Assembly (NCBI GenBank): GCA_028671895.1
Contig: CM053802.1
Location: 40,772,201 to 40,836,200 of the forward strand
Source: Oenanthe sinensis
Lineage: Eukaryota; Streptophyta; Magnoliopsida; Apiales; Apiaceae
Direction of reading: 5' to 3'
DNA length: 64,000 nucleotides
Below are positions 20,976-32,992 of this stretch, one piece after another; the stretch's first letter is position 1, and each line of letters starts with the position of its first letter. The translations under genes were made by a program, and so were the position numbers. Under the pieces are notes generated by a model that was not told where the DNA came from, ran no database searches, and was given only the letters and a program-made list of their open reading frames with translations.

Positions 20976-22594
20976 AAATAAAATGTTCTTTTTAACTTAA
21001 TTAATTCTACCAATTTTAATTAAATAATTTATAAATTAAATCAATTCAAGATGAATTAATTTAAGTAGATAAATTAAATAATTAATTAACTTTTTGATAG
21101 TAGAATTAATTTAGTGTCTTTACTGCACAACCATTGTAGTTTTGACTTGAATCTTTCTGTCTTCTATCTAAAAATCACTTGAGCTAGGTGATAAATATTT
21201 ATTAAACTAGTTGACAAACAAATGTACTGTCTGGTTCATTTGTGCCATGCTAAATAAATTTTTTTCACCTTTTAGCTTTAATAGCTGTGATTTTCTGTTT
21301 TATTCTTGTTTCTAGTTTTATCTTCAATATTTTCTTTTCTTGGAATCTTTCTGTAGTAGCCACTTGAAATCTTTTGTATCTTCTGAACTCTTCTGAAATA
21401 CTTCTTTATTTTTCACCGATGCTTGAACATGTTAATGAACTTCTTTCGGTGTAGGGTAACAGCTTCATTAGAACACTTCTGATATTTAGGATTCTTTGTG
21501 TCTAGTTAAATTTCTTCGTCTTGATTCATGTTATCATATTTATTATTTACTTCGACTTCTTATCTGAGTTGAGTTGTCATCTAATTACAAATAAACCTAG
21601 TCATATGTCTTTCACAATACTTAATAAGGAAAAATTGAATTATTTAGCTTCATCGAGTATATTTTTAAACCAATTCCAATAAATAGGATGTTTAGTTAAT
21701 AAAATCAAGATACTGGGATATAGAAAAATATATTTAACTTTGTATCTACATCTTCTATTCTCTGTTATATTTACTATAAAATAATTTTTTTACTACAACT
21801 TATTTAGTTGAAGTTTAGTAATATTATACAAAATTTACGACAATTATTATGTATTTATATCTGCGTGAATAACTGAAAGATTTAAATTAGCCGATCATTT
21901 TTTTCTTTCTTTTTCGACCCACAAAACATATTAGGAAGAGACAATCTCAGAATATGTTAGATTTCAAGACAACTAGATGACTCAATTTTGATTGGAAACC
22001 CTGCTAGGAATGAATCCACCAAATTTATGCAGGGGGTGAATGTATAAGTTGGATTCTTTTTCCTTGAGTTGGAATCACAATTAGTGTATTTCAGATGCAG
22101 AATATAAAGACAATACACAACATAAATACTTTCAATCTAATGTTGTATTAGAATAAATTTTGCTATAACATGAAATTTAAGTGTGAATTTCAGCTTCTTG
22201 TACTTGATGAGAGAAAACAAGGAATTAATAAAAGATATTCAAGATTAATTTTTTACATACAGACATATACAGGCTATATATACAATATGCCTTAGCAAGA
22301 ACTTGTTGTACTGAACTACATAATAAACTAGGAAATAAGACAAAACATCTTTGCAATTTAACTCTTTATATTTCTAGCTATTATATAGAATCATACAAAC
22401 TATTCATACTACTTTCAAGTTTTGTCTTCTTCATCCTTCTTCTCTTTTCAAGCTACTATTGTAGACTTGTCACTTTCATGTAAGAGTTTGACGGAGTCTG
22501 AACATGACAGAGCTTCTACCATTTTGTCTGTTGCTTCTACACATTTCTTTGAAATTGGCTAAGTGTTGGTGTCGCGAACTCTGGCAGTTTCTTC

Positions 22595-22963
22595 ACTTCT
22601 CGACAAGCCACTTCATAGACTACACGACATGTTTCTTTGACACTTCACGATAATAACTTTGTAGACTTTACGACATGAGCTATTTAAGACTTTTCGATAT
22701 TTACTTTGCTGACTTTACGACACAATACTTGACTGACATCTCAAAATGTTCATTTGAGACTTCTCGACAAACTGTATACTATACTTCTCGACATCCACTT
22801 TTGAGCACTTCACGACACGAAGATTTGAATGACTTCACTATATGCATACTTCATGAAATTCATACTTTGCGATATGCTCACTTCACGACATGCTTTGAGT
22901 TGGACTACACGACATCTTCATCAATATGACTTTGCTAAACCCTCATTTACAGACTTCACGATA
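22595..22963. repeat. ACTTCACGACA array of LTR J-left
   Basis: About 17 copies of an 11-bp motif (ACTTCACGACA, ACTTCTCGACA, ACTTTACGACA, ACTACACGACA and weaker forms). Start-to-start spacings cluster at 15-16 and 23-25 bp. A shortened version is present in J-right at about 43030-43310. Confidence 0.8.
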
Positions 22964-23247
22964 CCCTCATTTACTATTTTCCTAGTAGCACAAGTAGAAG
23001 AGGGGGTTGAATACTTCTGTGCTTTTCCTGCCTGATTAAAATCAACTCAATAAGTAATAAAAGTTTGAATTGAGAACAAAGATGAAAACACAAATATATG
23101 AATTGCAACTGTTTGTTTTATTGATGTATAAAAACAAACTCTCCTAAGGTGTACACAAACACTAGCAGCTTCTCTGTGTATTTCACAACAACTCTCTATC
23201 TCTATGCTCTCTCAAAAATTTAAAATTTAAATTAGGTTACATAGAGT

Positions 23248-23256
23248 CTTTATATA
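23248..23256 (-). promoter_or_regulatory. TATA box of LTR K
   Basis: Minus strand TATATAAAG, downstream of the 17-bp-period array. Confidence 0.6.
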
Positions 23257-23438
23257 GAGAGCTACCTATCAACTAATAACAGAAAAAAATTACAATAGGA
23301 ATATAATTCCTAATTATTAGCTGACAGTTTCCTTATGCAATTCTCCTTCCTTCCTATAGCATATCTGCAATATCTTTGAATTTATCTTCAAAGACTTCCC
23401 TTATCTATGATCATCTTCCAAATTCAGCTTTGACTTCA

Positions 23439-23585
23439 TAGACTCTGAAATCTCTAGACTCTGCCAGATTATAGACTCTGATGGACTATAGACTCCGATC
23501 ATTTGTAGACTCTGACATATTGTAGACTCCGATAGTCTATAGACTCTGATCACCTCCCAGACTCTGATCTTCATCTAGACTCTGG
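23439..23585. repeat. LTR K iteron-like array, TAGACTCTGAT with 17-bp period
   Basis: Nine copies starting at 23439, 23455, 23472, 23489, 23506, 23523, 23540, 23559 and 23576: spacings 16, 17, 17, 17, 17, 17, 19, 17. The first 9-11 bp are conserved and the remaining ~6 bp vary freely. A tenth copy is at 32764-32774 across the G insertion. Confidence 0.9.
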
Positions 23586-23606
23586 TTTCACTTTCTATAG
23601 AAAATC

Positions 23607-25316
23607 TGAAGGAATTTATGCACCAGCGGAAGCATTGAATAACATTTATTTGCATATATTCCTATGTATACATACATATAGATACAAAACTATTTTATAA
23701 ATTGAAGAATACCTCGATTGCTTTCCGGCAACAGCTAGAGAAGATCTTGTTCTTCAATCCTTGCAATCACCCCTCAAGTGTGGAGTGCTCTAAAGATATC
23801 CACCAAGAATCAAACTAAAAGATGAAGGAGGAGGCTAGAGATGAAATTAGGGTTGCCTCCATTTTAAAATATTTCTCACAAATATATTAGGGTTAGGTAT
23901 TAGGGTTTATAATCCTATATTTATAGACAAATATCTCAGCTGAGATATTTTCTATAAATATCTTATTATTAATTCCATTTTTAATTAATTAATCTTATTA
24001 ATTAATTAGTTAATGATTAAAACTATTTTAATCATTAATTCCTTTTTCTAAACTCTTTTAGAAAATTATTCTCTCTTCATATTTAATTACTCTAATTAAA
24101 TATTTAATTAATAATATTAAGATCTTATCTTAAATAATTTATAATCAATTAAATCTTATTTAATTAATTTATAAAATTTGCTAAGTAATTATTTATTTCA
24201 TAAATAAATAATGACTAGCTATTATTAATTATTCCTTCATCTATAATTTAATCTCTTTTATGGTGTGACTCTTTAGGTTCAATATTAAGCCGGTAGTAGA
24301 AATAAATAATAATAAACTTTTTATTTATTATTTATATGAAATCTATTAATTCATTAAATATAATTAATCTGATTAATTATATTTATTCTACATCGTGAGT
24401 GATGCTTCTCAACATATCGCGACTATCCAGATAATACGAAATCATTGCTTAGAATACTTAGAACCTGTCAGTAATTAGTTACCGTAAAATTAATTCCTTC
24501 TACCCTTCAATATCCCGATTAAATACAAGGCATGGAACTCGTGTCAAGCCTATCTAATTTAATCATATGATTTCTTATTCATAATGCAAAGTTCCTTTTA
24601 ATGCAAATTAGAAACTCTTTCTAATTTCATTCACTCTGGCCAGAGATTCCTGAACTTGCATATCTAAGAATAACATAGGATATTCACTTCCTTTACTGGA
24701 CGGGGCATATCCTTTATTGATCCGTTAACTATCTCTATACACAAATCACTATGCCCAGAATTGACCTAATGAATGTCCTAGAGACTAAGGACTAAACCAA
24801 AACATAAATCATTGTGTACGAGATCACTCTAAAGATCTCAAGTCTAAGGATACTTGTACAACTATTTACTTAATAAACAACTATCGACACGTGAGTAAAC
24901 TCCATTAGTTGTTCTACTTATCGAGTCATGTTCAGTGAACTTATTCCTTAATAAGAACCTACATACTAGATATAGTATCACCACACAAATGTCTATGAGA
25001 ACAGACATCCTCCTAAGAGAGCTAGCATAGTATGTACTGATCTTTACGGATTTACCAATTTCCAATTAGTTATCCAATGATCAGGAACTGTTTAAGTCTA
25101 AAGCTATTATCTTCTAGATCTCATTATTACAATCTCATTATAATTCTAGAATTTTTGCTCTAAACTATGGAACATCTTATTTAATACACTTCAAATAGAT
25201 TAAGCCTGTAACATAACAAATAAATACTTTAATATTATCAAATGAAATTAAATAAGAGTAGCAGAAAGTTTTTCCTAACTCATCATACATGATTGGTTTT
25301 AGGTCAAACACTTTCA
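23607..25316 (-). repeat. 3' LTR of element G
   Basis: Plus strand TGAAGGAATTTATGC...AACACTTTCA, 1710 bp. A near-perfect inverted repeat (23917-23939 against 23940-23961) encloses TATAAATA on both strands. Confidence 0.93.
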
Positions 25317-25331
25317 ATCTCCCACTTGGCC
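25317..25331 (-). other. Polypurine tract of element G
   Basis: Minus strand GGCCAAGTGGGAGAT, directly at the LTR edge. Confidence 0.8.
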
Positions 25332-28096
25332 TAAAGCCAATCACTCTGGTATCTAATACCCATCCGCTCCTTATGACGATCAAAATTTAACTGAGACAGC
25401 GGCTTCGTGAACGGGTCTGCTATGTTGTTATATGTGTCAACTCTTTCGATCTTGACATCTCCTCTTTCAATGATCTCCCTAATCAACTGAAACCGCCACA
25501 ATATATGTTTGGTATTCTTGTGAGACCTCGGTTCCTTGGCTTCAGCTATTGCAGCGTTATTGTCACAATATAACACAATAGGCCCCTCTATGCCAGGAAC
25601 TATTCCCAACTCAGAAACAAATTTCTTCATCCAAACAGCTTCCTTTGCAGCCTCACTTGCAGCTATATACTCTGCTACTGCTGTGGAGTCAGCCGTCGTA
25701 GATTGCTTACGACTTCTCCAACTAATCGCCCCTCCATTTAGAGTAAACACATACCCTGACATGGATGTACTATCATCACACTCTGACTGAAAACTAGAGT
25801 AAGTGTAACCATCTATTTTCAACTTAGACCCACCAAAAACAAGAAAAATATCCTTAGTCCTTCTCAAGTACTTAATGATGTTCTTCACTGCTTTCCAATG
25901 GTCTTCACCTAGATTTGATTGATATCTGCTAGTCACACTAATTGAGTGAGCAACATCAGGTCTAGTACATAACATCGCGTACATGATAGATCCTATTGCC
26001 GACGCATAAGGAATCCTACTCATACGCTCTCTTTCTTCAGGTGTCTTAGGAGACATCTTGTCAGAAAGGGAGACTCCATGGCTCATCGGTTTGAGACCTC
26101 TCTTGGAGTTTTCCATGCTAAACCTTTTAAGCACCTTATTGATGTACGTACCTTGGGTTAGACCTATCATTCTTCTTGATCTATCTCTATAGATCTTTAT
26201 ACCAAGAATGTAGGACGCTTCTCCCAAGTCCTTCATAGTGAAGTTCTTTGATAGCCACATTTTTACTGATTGCAGCACTGGTATGTCATTTCCTATTAAG
26301 AGTATGTCATCTACATACAAAATAAGAAATGTTACTGCGCTCCCACTAACCTTCTTGTAGACACATGGTTCATCTATGTTTTTGATAAAATCAAACTCTT
26401 TGATTGTCTTATCAAAACGAATGTTCCATCTTCGAGAAGCTTGCTTTAACCCATATATGGTTCGTAGTAGCTTACATACTAGATGTTCATTTCCTATGGA
26501 AATAAAACCCTCTAGCTGTGTCATATACACTTCTTCTTCAAGTTCTCCATTGAGGAAATCCGTCTTTAAGTCCATTTGCCAGATCTCATAGTCATAGTAA
26601 GCTGCAATAGCAAGTAAAATCCGAATTGATTTGAGCAAGGCTACAGGCGAAAAAGTTTCATCAAAGTCAATCCCTTGTCTTTGTTTGAATCCTTTTGCCA
26701 CGAGCCTGCCCTTGTAGGTCTCTACCTGGCCATTTGCTCCAATCTTTTTCTTGTATACCCACTTGCACCCTATAGGCTTCATATCCTTGGGTGCCTCTAC
26801 CAAAGTCCATACTTGGTTGGCATACATGGAATCCATTTCGGATTTCATGGCACTCTGCCATTTCTCTGAGTCAACGCTACTCACAACCTCGTTGAAGGTC
26901 ATAGGGTCGTCTCCATCAATGACCGCCAATTCATTGTCATTCTCAATAACAAGGCCATAATACCTCTCAGGTTGGCGAGACACCCTTTGTGATCTACGGA
27001 TGGGCTGTTCTACGGAAGGTTGTTCAATATGAACAGGTGTTTTCTCTTGAACCATAGTAGTTTGTGCTTCATGAACTTCATCAAGTTCAATCTTGCTCCC
27101 ACTATTCCTTTCAAGGATAAACTGTTTTTCCAGGAAGGTAGCATGTCGGGAGACAAACACCCTTTGTTCGGTGTAAAAGTAATACCCTAAAGTCTCTTTA
27201 GGATATCCTACAAACCTACATTTCACGGATCGAGATTCTAGCTTATCGTGGTCAACTTTCTTAACATAAGCCAGACATCCCCAAATCTTAACGTGCTTAA
27301 GACTCGGTTTCCTTTCTTTCCATATCTCATACGGAGTTTGAGGAACAGATTTGGAAGGCACCTTGTTCAATATATATGCTGATGTTTCCAATGCATAACC
27401 CCAAAGTGATACTGGAAGATCTGTATAGCTCATCATGGATCGAACCATGTCCAACAAAGTTTGATTTCTCCTTTCGGATACTCCATTCAACTGGGGAGTG
27501 GCCGGAGGAGTCCATTGAGAGACTATACCATTTTCTTTGAGATAATCTAGAAAATCGCCACTTAAGTATTCACCTCCTCGATCTGATCGAAGGGTTTTAA
27601 TACTATACTTGGTTTGTTTCTCTACTTCATACTTATATTCTTTGAACTTTTCAAAGGCTTCGGATTTGTATTTCATCAAATACACATATCCAAATCTAGA
27701 TCGATCATCTGTAAAAGTAATGAAGTATGAAAATCCACCCATGGTTTGCGTGGACATCGGCCCACACACATCTGTATGTACCAATCCAAGCAACTCCGCA
27801 GCTCTTTCTCCATGTCCACTAAATGGAGATTTGGTCATTTTGCCTAACAGACAAGACTCGCATATAGGATATGATTCAAAATCAAAAGGTTCTAGTAACC
27901 CTTCCTTATGCAATGTCTTAAGTCTATTTTCACTAATATGACCAAGTCTGCAGTGCCACAAGTAGGTGGGATTTTTATCATCTCTTTTTCTTTTATTACT
28001 ATGTTCAATTTGAAGTAAACTATGTTCTACGTCACATACATACAAACCATTATTTAAAATACCAACACCATAAAGAACATTATTTCTAATGAACAT
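25331..28096 (-). pseudogene. pol: Element G pol: integrase, reverse transcriptase, RNase H
   Basis: 921 codons from ATG 28094-28096, but this start is internal; the frame is the continuation of gag-PR displaced by a frameshift near 28090. Motifs: YLWHCRLGHISENRL with CESCLLGK (zinc-binding H-H-C-C), integrase TDVCGPM, RSDRGGEYL and GVSERRNQTL; RT FDETFSPVALLKS, QMDLKTDFLNGELEEE, YVDDILLIGND; RNase H STAVAEYIA, YCDNNAAIAEAKEP, ending ...MGIRYQSDWL. Every domain is full length and free of stops, so apart from the frameshift the pol is well preserved. Confidence 0.88.
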
Positions 28097-29253
28097 TTAT
28101 TATTCTCAATAACAAACGAAAAACCATCCAAGTCTAACATGGGAATAGAAATAATATTCCTCACAATTAAGGGAATAAAATAACAATTATCCAAAATAAT
28201 AGTCTTGCCCGTAGGCATAAGTAAATCAAACGATCCTACAGCTACAGCAGCAACTCTTGCTCCATTGCCCATACGTAGGATCACCTCTTCTTCTTCAAGA
28301 GTCTTACTTCTCCTTAGTCCCTGCAACGAATTGCAAATGTGAGAACCACAGACGGTATCTAATACCCAAATAGGAGTTTGATTAAGTGACATATTTAGTT
28401 CGATCATGAACATACCTGAAGAAGAAGCGGTAGTCTCACCACCCTTCTTCTTCTTCAATTCTGCAAGGTAAGCCTTACAGTTTCTCTTCCAGTGCCCCAC
28501 TTTGTTGCAGTGAAAGCAAACAACTTTGCTTTTGGGATCTTCAGCTTTTGGCGGAACTGGCCTTTTCTTACCTACCTTCTTCTTCTTCTTAGGAGGGCTC
28601 ATCTTCCTCTTCTTAGGGTTAGAGCCTTCACCAATTAGAAGAACATAACTCTTCTTTGTGGGAAAATTCGACTCAGCAGTTTTCAGCATGTTATAGAGTT
28701 CAGGCAAGCTGACATCCAACTTGTTCATATGAAAATTCACAACGAACTGCGAGAATGAATCTGGAAGTGATTGCAAGACCAGATCTTGATTCAGCTCCCC
28801 ATCTATGACAAATCCAAGTTGTCCAAGACGCTCAATCAAATTGATCATCTTGAGCACATGAACATTCACAGATGATCCCTCAGTCATCCTACAACGGAAC
28901 AGCTTCTTCGATATCTCATATCGAGTTGTCCTTCCTGCCACATCATACAAATCTTGTAGATGCATAAGGATAGAGTGAGCATCCATATGCTCGTGTTGCT
29001 TTTGGAGCTCATCATTCACGGATCCCAGCATAACACACTGTGCAACTCTTGCATCATCTATCCAATTACGATACACAATATGTTCATCATTATGTGCATC
29101 CTGAGCAGGTTCAGCAGGTTTAGGTGAGTCTAGTACATATTCCTTCTTCTCAATCCTGAGAACAATTCTCAGGTTTCGAAACCAATCAGCATAGTTGGGA
29201 CCAGTTAATTTGTGTGCATCGAGCATGCAACGGAGTGATAGTGCAGAAGACAT
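28054..29253 (-). pseudogene. gag: Element G gag-protease, frameshifted before integrase
   Basis: The open frame reaches 29286, but the likely start is the ATG at 29251-29253 (MSSALSLRCMLDAHKLTGPNYADWF), the usual copia gag opening. UBN2-type gag, basic stretch, zinc knuckle CFHCNKVGHWKRNC, then the protease with VLDTVCGSH: the catalytic D-T-G triad reads D-T-V, where E has D-T-G. The frame ends at 28054 after about 15 out-of-frame residues, overlapping pol by 43 nt. In E, gag and pol are one frame, so the shift is most simply a small indel. Confidence 0.85.
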
Positions 29254-31009
29254 TATGTATATTGTAAATCTGCAAATAATAAACACATAACAACATTTAG
29301 CGAATATTCTATTTCATTATCTAAAACACTATATGAATCGGGTCTTTATTCATAAGTGCCTCCCACTATTCTATTTAATTTCTATATCCCTTATTGAAAT
29401 TAAGCATTCATAATGCTAGTGGGATAGGGATCCTACATTCCATCACACAACCTCGGCTGTAGCACGAAACGCCATGTAACGTTCAATAGGCAGACAACTC
29501 TTGTCAACTACATCTCATGTTATTCCCTAATCTTACTTTAGCCTCTTAAATACTTGAGTCACGGCTGTGGCACGACAAACTCAATATTCTAAGTCAAGTC
29601 AATCCCAACATCTCGTATAATTAAACTAGTTTCAAATAGCCCACAGCTGTAGCACGTAACGACCATAAGATTCCAATTCATCATACACATCTCATGTTAT
29701 AGACAAGTATCTCTTTTTTCGGAAACAACGCCCTCGGCTGTAGTACGAAACGACAGAGTTTCAAAAACAAGAAATACTTTCTATTATGTTGGAAGGTTAT
29801 GACCAACACAAGCCCTTTGTGTTTTATGGCCAATTACTACTTGATATTCTTTATATTTTAGGGGATTATATTATGTTACAATCATAATCATATTATAAAG
29901 AGATTCTTTTAGATTGGATTAAATATTTCAAATCAACTATTGATACTTGGAGTCATCCCAGGCCAGGGGTGGAGCATTGTCAAGAGGCGTATCTTAATAA
30001 CCCTCTTTCTTACAGATAGAACATCTGTTGTTTGACAGAATCATCCTTTCACTTAAGTTGAAAATTCATATTCAATCACGTGTTTCATAAACACAAAAAT
30101 CTCATGATTGTATTCATAATATGTAAATTAAGGTCACGAAACAATTTCACTATTCTAGATTGTCTAACATACGCCTTATGTTAATTAAGTTCACCTAAAT
30201 CTATCATCTCATGATAATTCAAGCATATATCACATATATATAATCACGAATAAACATAAGGTAGGCATTTTAAATCATATATTACAACATATAAGCATTA
30301 TACATCTCTATGTATCACATGGTGTATTTAAAAACAACTTAAAATAGTTAAAACTTGCTTTAAAACACTTTTAGAAGCTCTAAACAGTCCGAAACAATTT
30401 CAGAAAAATTATTGTAATATACCATTAGAACCGTCTCGAAAAGAAAAAAAAACGAATCCAACGGTATATTACACGCCCCATTCTCCGCTCCTACGCGCCC
30501 GCATACGCCCCGAGAATTTTCTGACGCGCCCCCACGCGCGTGTAAGACACCCTGTCACGCATCTCGGGTATGCGTTACAAGCCAAAAACCCTTTTTTAGA
30601 TATTATTATTTAATTACGAATTAATTAAAAACAATTTTAAAAATTCATAATAAATAATCTATAGCTCAGAAAAATATTCTATAAATACCTGGACGATCTA
30701 CAACACTTGTAGAACACATGAAAAATATAAAATAAATTTTGAGGAACAGTAATGAATTAATCATAATTAAATCATTATTATTGCTTTCAAAATTCATAAT
30801 AAATATTCTACGCATTAGAAAATTATGAAAAATTAACTGGACTATCTACAACACTTATAGAACCCAGGAAAATTATCAAAACAATTTTGACAAACAGTAT
30901 CATATTAATCATAATTAAAACATGATATTACTTGTATAAATCATAATAAATACATACATGCTTATAAAATTCTGAAACTTGACCACGAATCTATATGAAT
31001 ATAACCTAT
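29254..31009 (-). other. Leader of element G with four CGGCTGTAGCACG repeats
   Basis: No coding sequence. Imperfect copies of CGGCTGTAGCACGAAACG start at 29454, 29562, 29644 and 29735 (spacings 108, 82, 91). CATCTCATGTTAT follows copies 1 and 3, suggesting a ~190-bp double unit. The rest is AT-rich apart from a GC-rich pocket with many CGCG and CGCC steps at 30470-30570. Confidence 0.7.
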
Positions 31010-31021
31010 GCTCTGATACCA
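31010..31021 (-). other. Primer binding site of element G
   Basis: Minus strand TGGTATCAGAGC, one base from the LTR edge at 31023. Confidence 0.92.
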
Positions 31022-31022
31022 T

Positions 31023-32732
31023 TGAAGGAATTTATGCACCAACGGAAGCATTGAATAACATTTATTTGCATATATTCCTATGTATACATACATATAGATA
31101 CAAAACTATTTTATAAATTGAAGAATACCTCGATTGATTTCCGGCAACAGCTAGAGAAGATCTTGTTCTTTAATCCTTGCAATCACCCCTCAAGTGTGGA
31201 GTGCTCTAAAGATATCCATCAAGAATCAAACTAAAAGATGAATGAGAAGGCTAGAGAGGAAATTAGGGTTGCCTCCATTTTAAAATATTTCTCACAAATA
31301 TATTAGGGTTAGGTATTAGGGTTTATAATCCTATATTTATAGGCAAATATCTCAGCTGAGATATTTTCTATAAATATCTTATTATTAATTCCCTTTTTAA
31401 TTAATTAATCTTATTAATTAATTAGTTAATGATTAAAAATATTTTAATCATTAATTCCTTTTTCTAAACTCTTTTAGAAAATTATTCTCTCTTCATATTT
31501 AATTATTTTAATTAAATATTTAATTAATAATATTAAGATCTTATCTTATATAATTTATAATCAATTAAATCTCATTTAATTAATATATAAAATTTGCTAA
31601 GTAATTATTTATTTCATAAATAAATAATGACTAGCTATTATTAATTATTCCTTCATCTATAATTTAATCTCTTTTATGGTGTGCCTCTTTAGGTTCAATA
31701 TTAAGCCGGTAGTAGAAATAAATAATAATAAGCATTTTATTTATTATTTATATGAATTCTATTAATTCATTAAATATAATTAATCTGATTAATTATATTT
31801 ATTCTACACCATGAATGATGCTTCTCAACATATCGCGACTATCCAACTAATACGAAATCGTTGCTTAGAATACTTAGAACCTGTCAGTACTTAGTTACCG
31901 TACAATTAATTCCTTCTACCCTTCAATATCCCGATTAAATACAAGGCATGGAACTCGTGTCAAACCTATCTAATTTAATAATATGATTTCTTATTCATAA
32001 TGCGAAGTTCCTTTTAATGCAAATTAGAAACTCTTTCTAATTTCATTCACTCTGGCCAGAGATTCCTGAACTTGCATATCTAAGAATAACATAGGATTTT
32101 CACTTCCTTTACTGGAAGGGGCAGATCCTTTATTGATCCGTTAACTATCTCCATACACAAATCACTATGCCCAGAATGGACCTAATGAATGTCCTAGAGA
32201 CTAAGGACTAAACCAAAGCATAAATCATTGTGTACGAGATCACTCTAACAATCTCAAGTCTAAGGATACTTGTACAACTATTTACTTAATAAACAACTAT
32301 CGACACGTGAGTAAACTCCATTAGTTGTTCTACTTATCGAGTCATGTTCACTAAACTTATTCCTTAATAATCACCTACATACTAGATATAGTGTCACCAC
32401 AAAAATGTCTATGAGAACAGACATCCTCCTAAGAGAGCTAACATAGTATGTACTGATCTTTACGGATTTACCAATTTCCAATTAGTTATCCTATGATCGG
32501 GAACTGTTTAAGTCTAAAGTTATTATCTTGTAGATCTCATTATTACAATCTCATTATAATTCTAGAAGCTTTGCTCTAAACTATGGAACATCTTTTTTAA
32601 TACACTTCAAATAGATTAAGCCCGTAACATAACAAATAAATACATTATTATTATCAAATGAAATTAAATAAGAGTAGCAGAAAGTTTTTCCTAACTCATC
32701 ATACATGATTGGTTTTAGGTCAAACACTTTCA
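31023..32732 (-). repeat. 5' LTR of element G
   Basis: 1710 bp, same ends as the other copy and followed by AAATC. The TATA-containing inverted repeat is conserved (31333-31377). Confidence 0.93.
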
Positions 32733-32871
32733 AAATCTTCTAAGTACATGAATGTTGACTAACTAGACTCTGATTATAAAATTTTAGAGACTAGAAAGAC
32801 TTATTACAAATAAGCTATGCTAAATCATGTTCTAGCATTTTGTACATCATCAAATGAATAAATTCGTAACA

Positions 32872-32884
32872 ATCTCCCCTTATT
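32872..32884 (-). other. Polypurine tract of element K
   Basis: Minus strand AATAAGGGGAGAT at the LTR edge, the Sirevirus-type tract also seen at 43605-43615. Confidence 0.75.
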
Positions 32885-32992
32885 TATGCTTTATAAATAT
32901 TAAGCATAAATCAAGGTTTGATGATGTCAAAACTAGAGAATGATACAATTATTCTAGAATAAAAAATCTGTATAAGGAAAAAGAATTACTTA

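Larger units (their letters stand above)
20293..22978 (-). repeat. LTR J-left: Sirevirus-like LTR, truncated by LTR K
   Basis: Starts TGTTGGTCCCTGAGATTGTAGAAGGGCGTTGAATAC-type on plus, homologous to J-right (41748-43604). No primer site lies to its left, so this is an outer edge, making it a 3' LTR in minus reading. It retains a TATA box and a palindrome array absent from J-right, and ~740 bp (21985-22725) also missing there. The far end is cut where LTR K begins, about 22978. Confidence 0.8.
23607..32732 (-). mobile_element. Element G: complete Ty1/copia retrotransposon inside LTR K
   Basis: Two 1710-bp LTRs (23607-25316, 31023-32732), primer site, polypurine tract, gag and pol, and a perfect AAATC duplication (23602-23606, 32733-32737). 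The LTRs show many scattered substitutions (for example CAGCGG/CAACGG near the ends), so G is clearly older than B. A frameshift splits gag-PR from pol and the protease active site is altered, so this copy is probably dead. Confidence 0.93.
22979..32871 (-). repeat. LTR K: Sirevirus-like LTR split by element G
   Basis: Two parts, 22979-23606 and 32733-32871, become contiguous once G and one AAATC are removed. Contains an AGAGGGGGTTGAATAC box at its left and ends TTCGTAACA at 32871, beside a polypurine tract (ATCTCCCCTT on plus). That makes it the 3' LTR of a minus-strand element whose interior lies to the right. The left terminus does not show a clean TG. Confidence 0.75.

Noticed and set aside
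23439..23585. Regular short repeats in LTR K looked superficially like a CRISPR array
   Set aside because: Conserved part is ~10 bp and the variable part ~6 bp, inside a plant LTR; no cas genes and no unit of CRISPR size.
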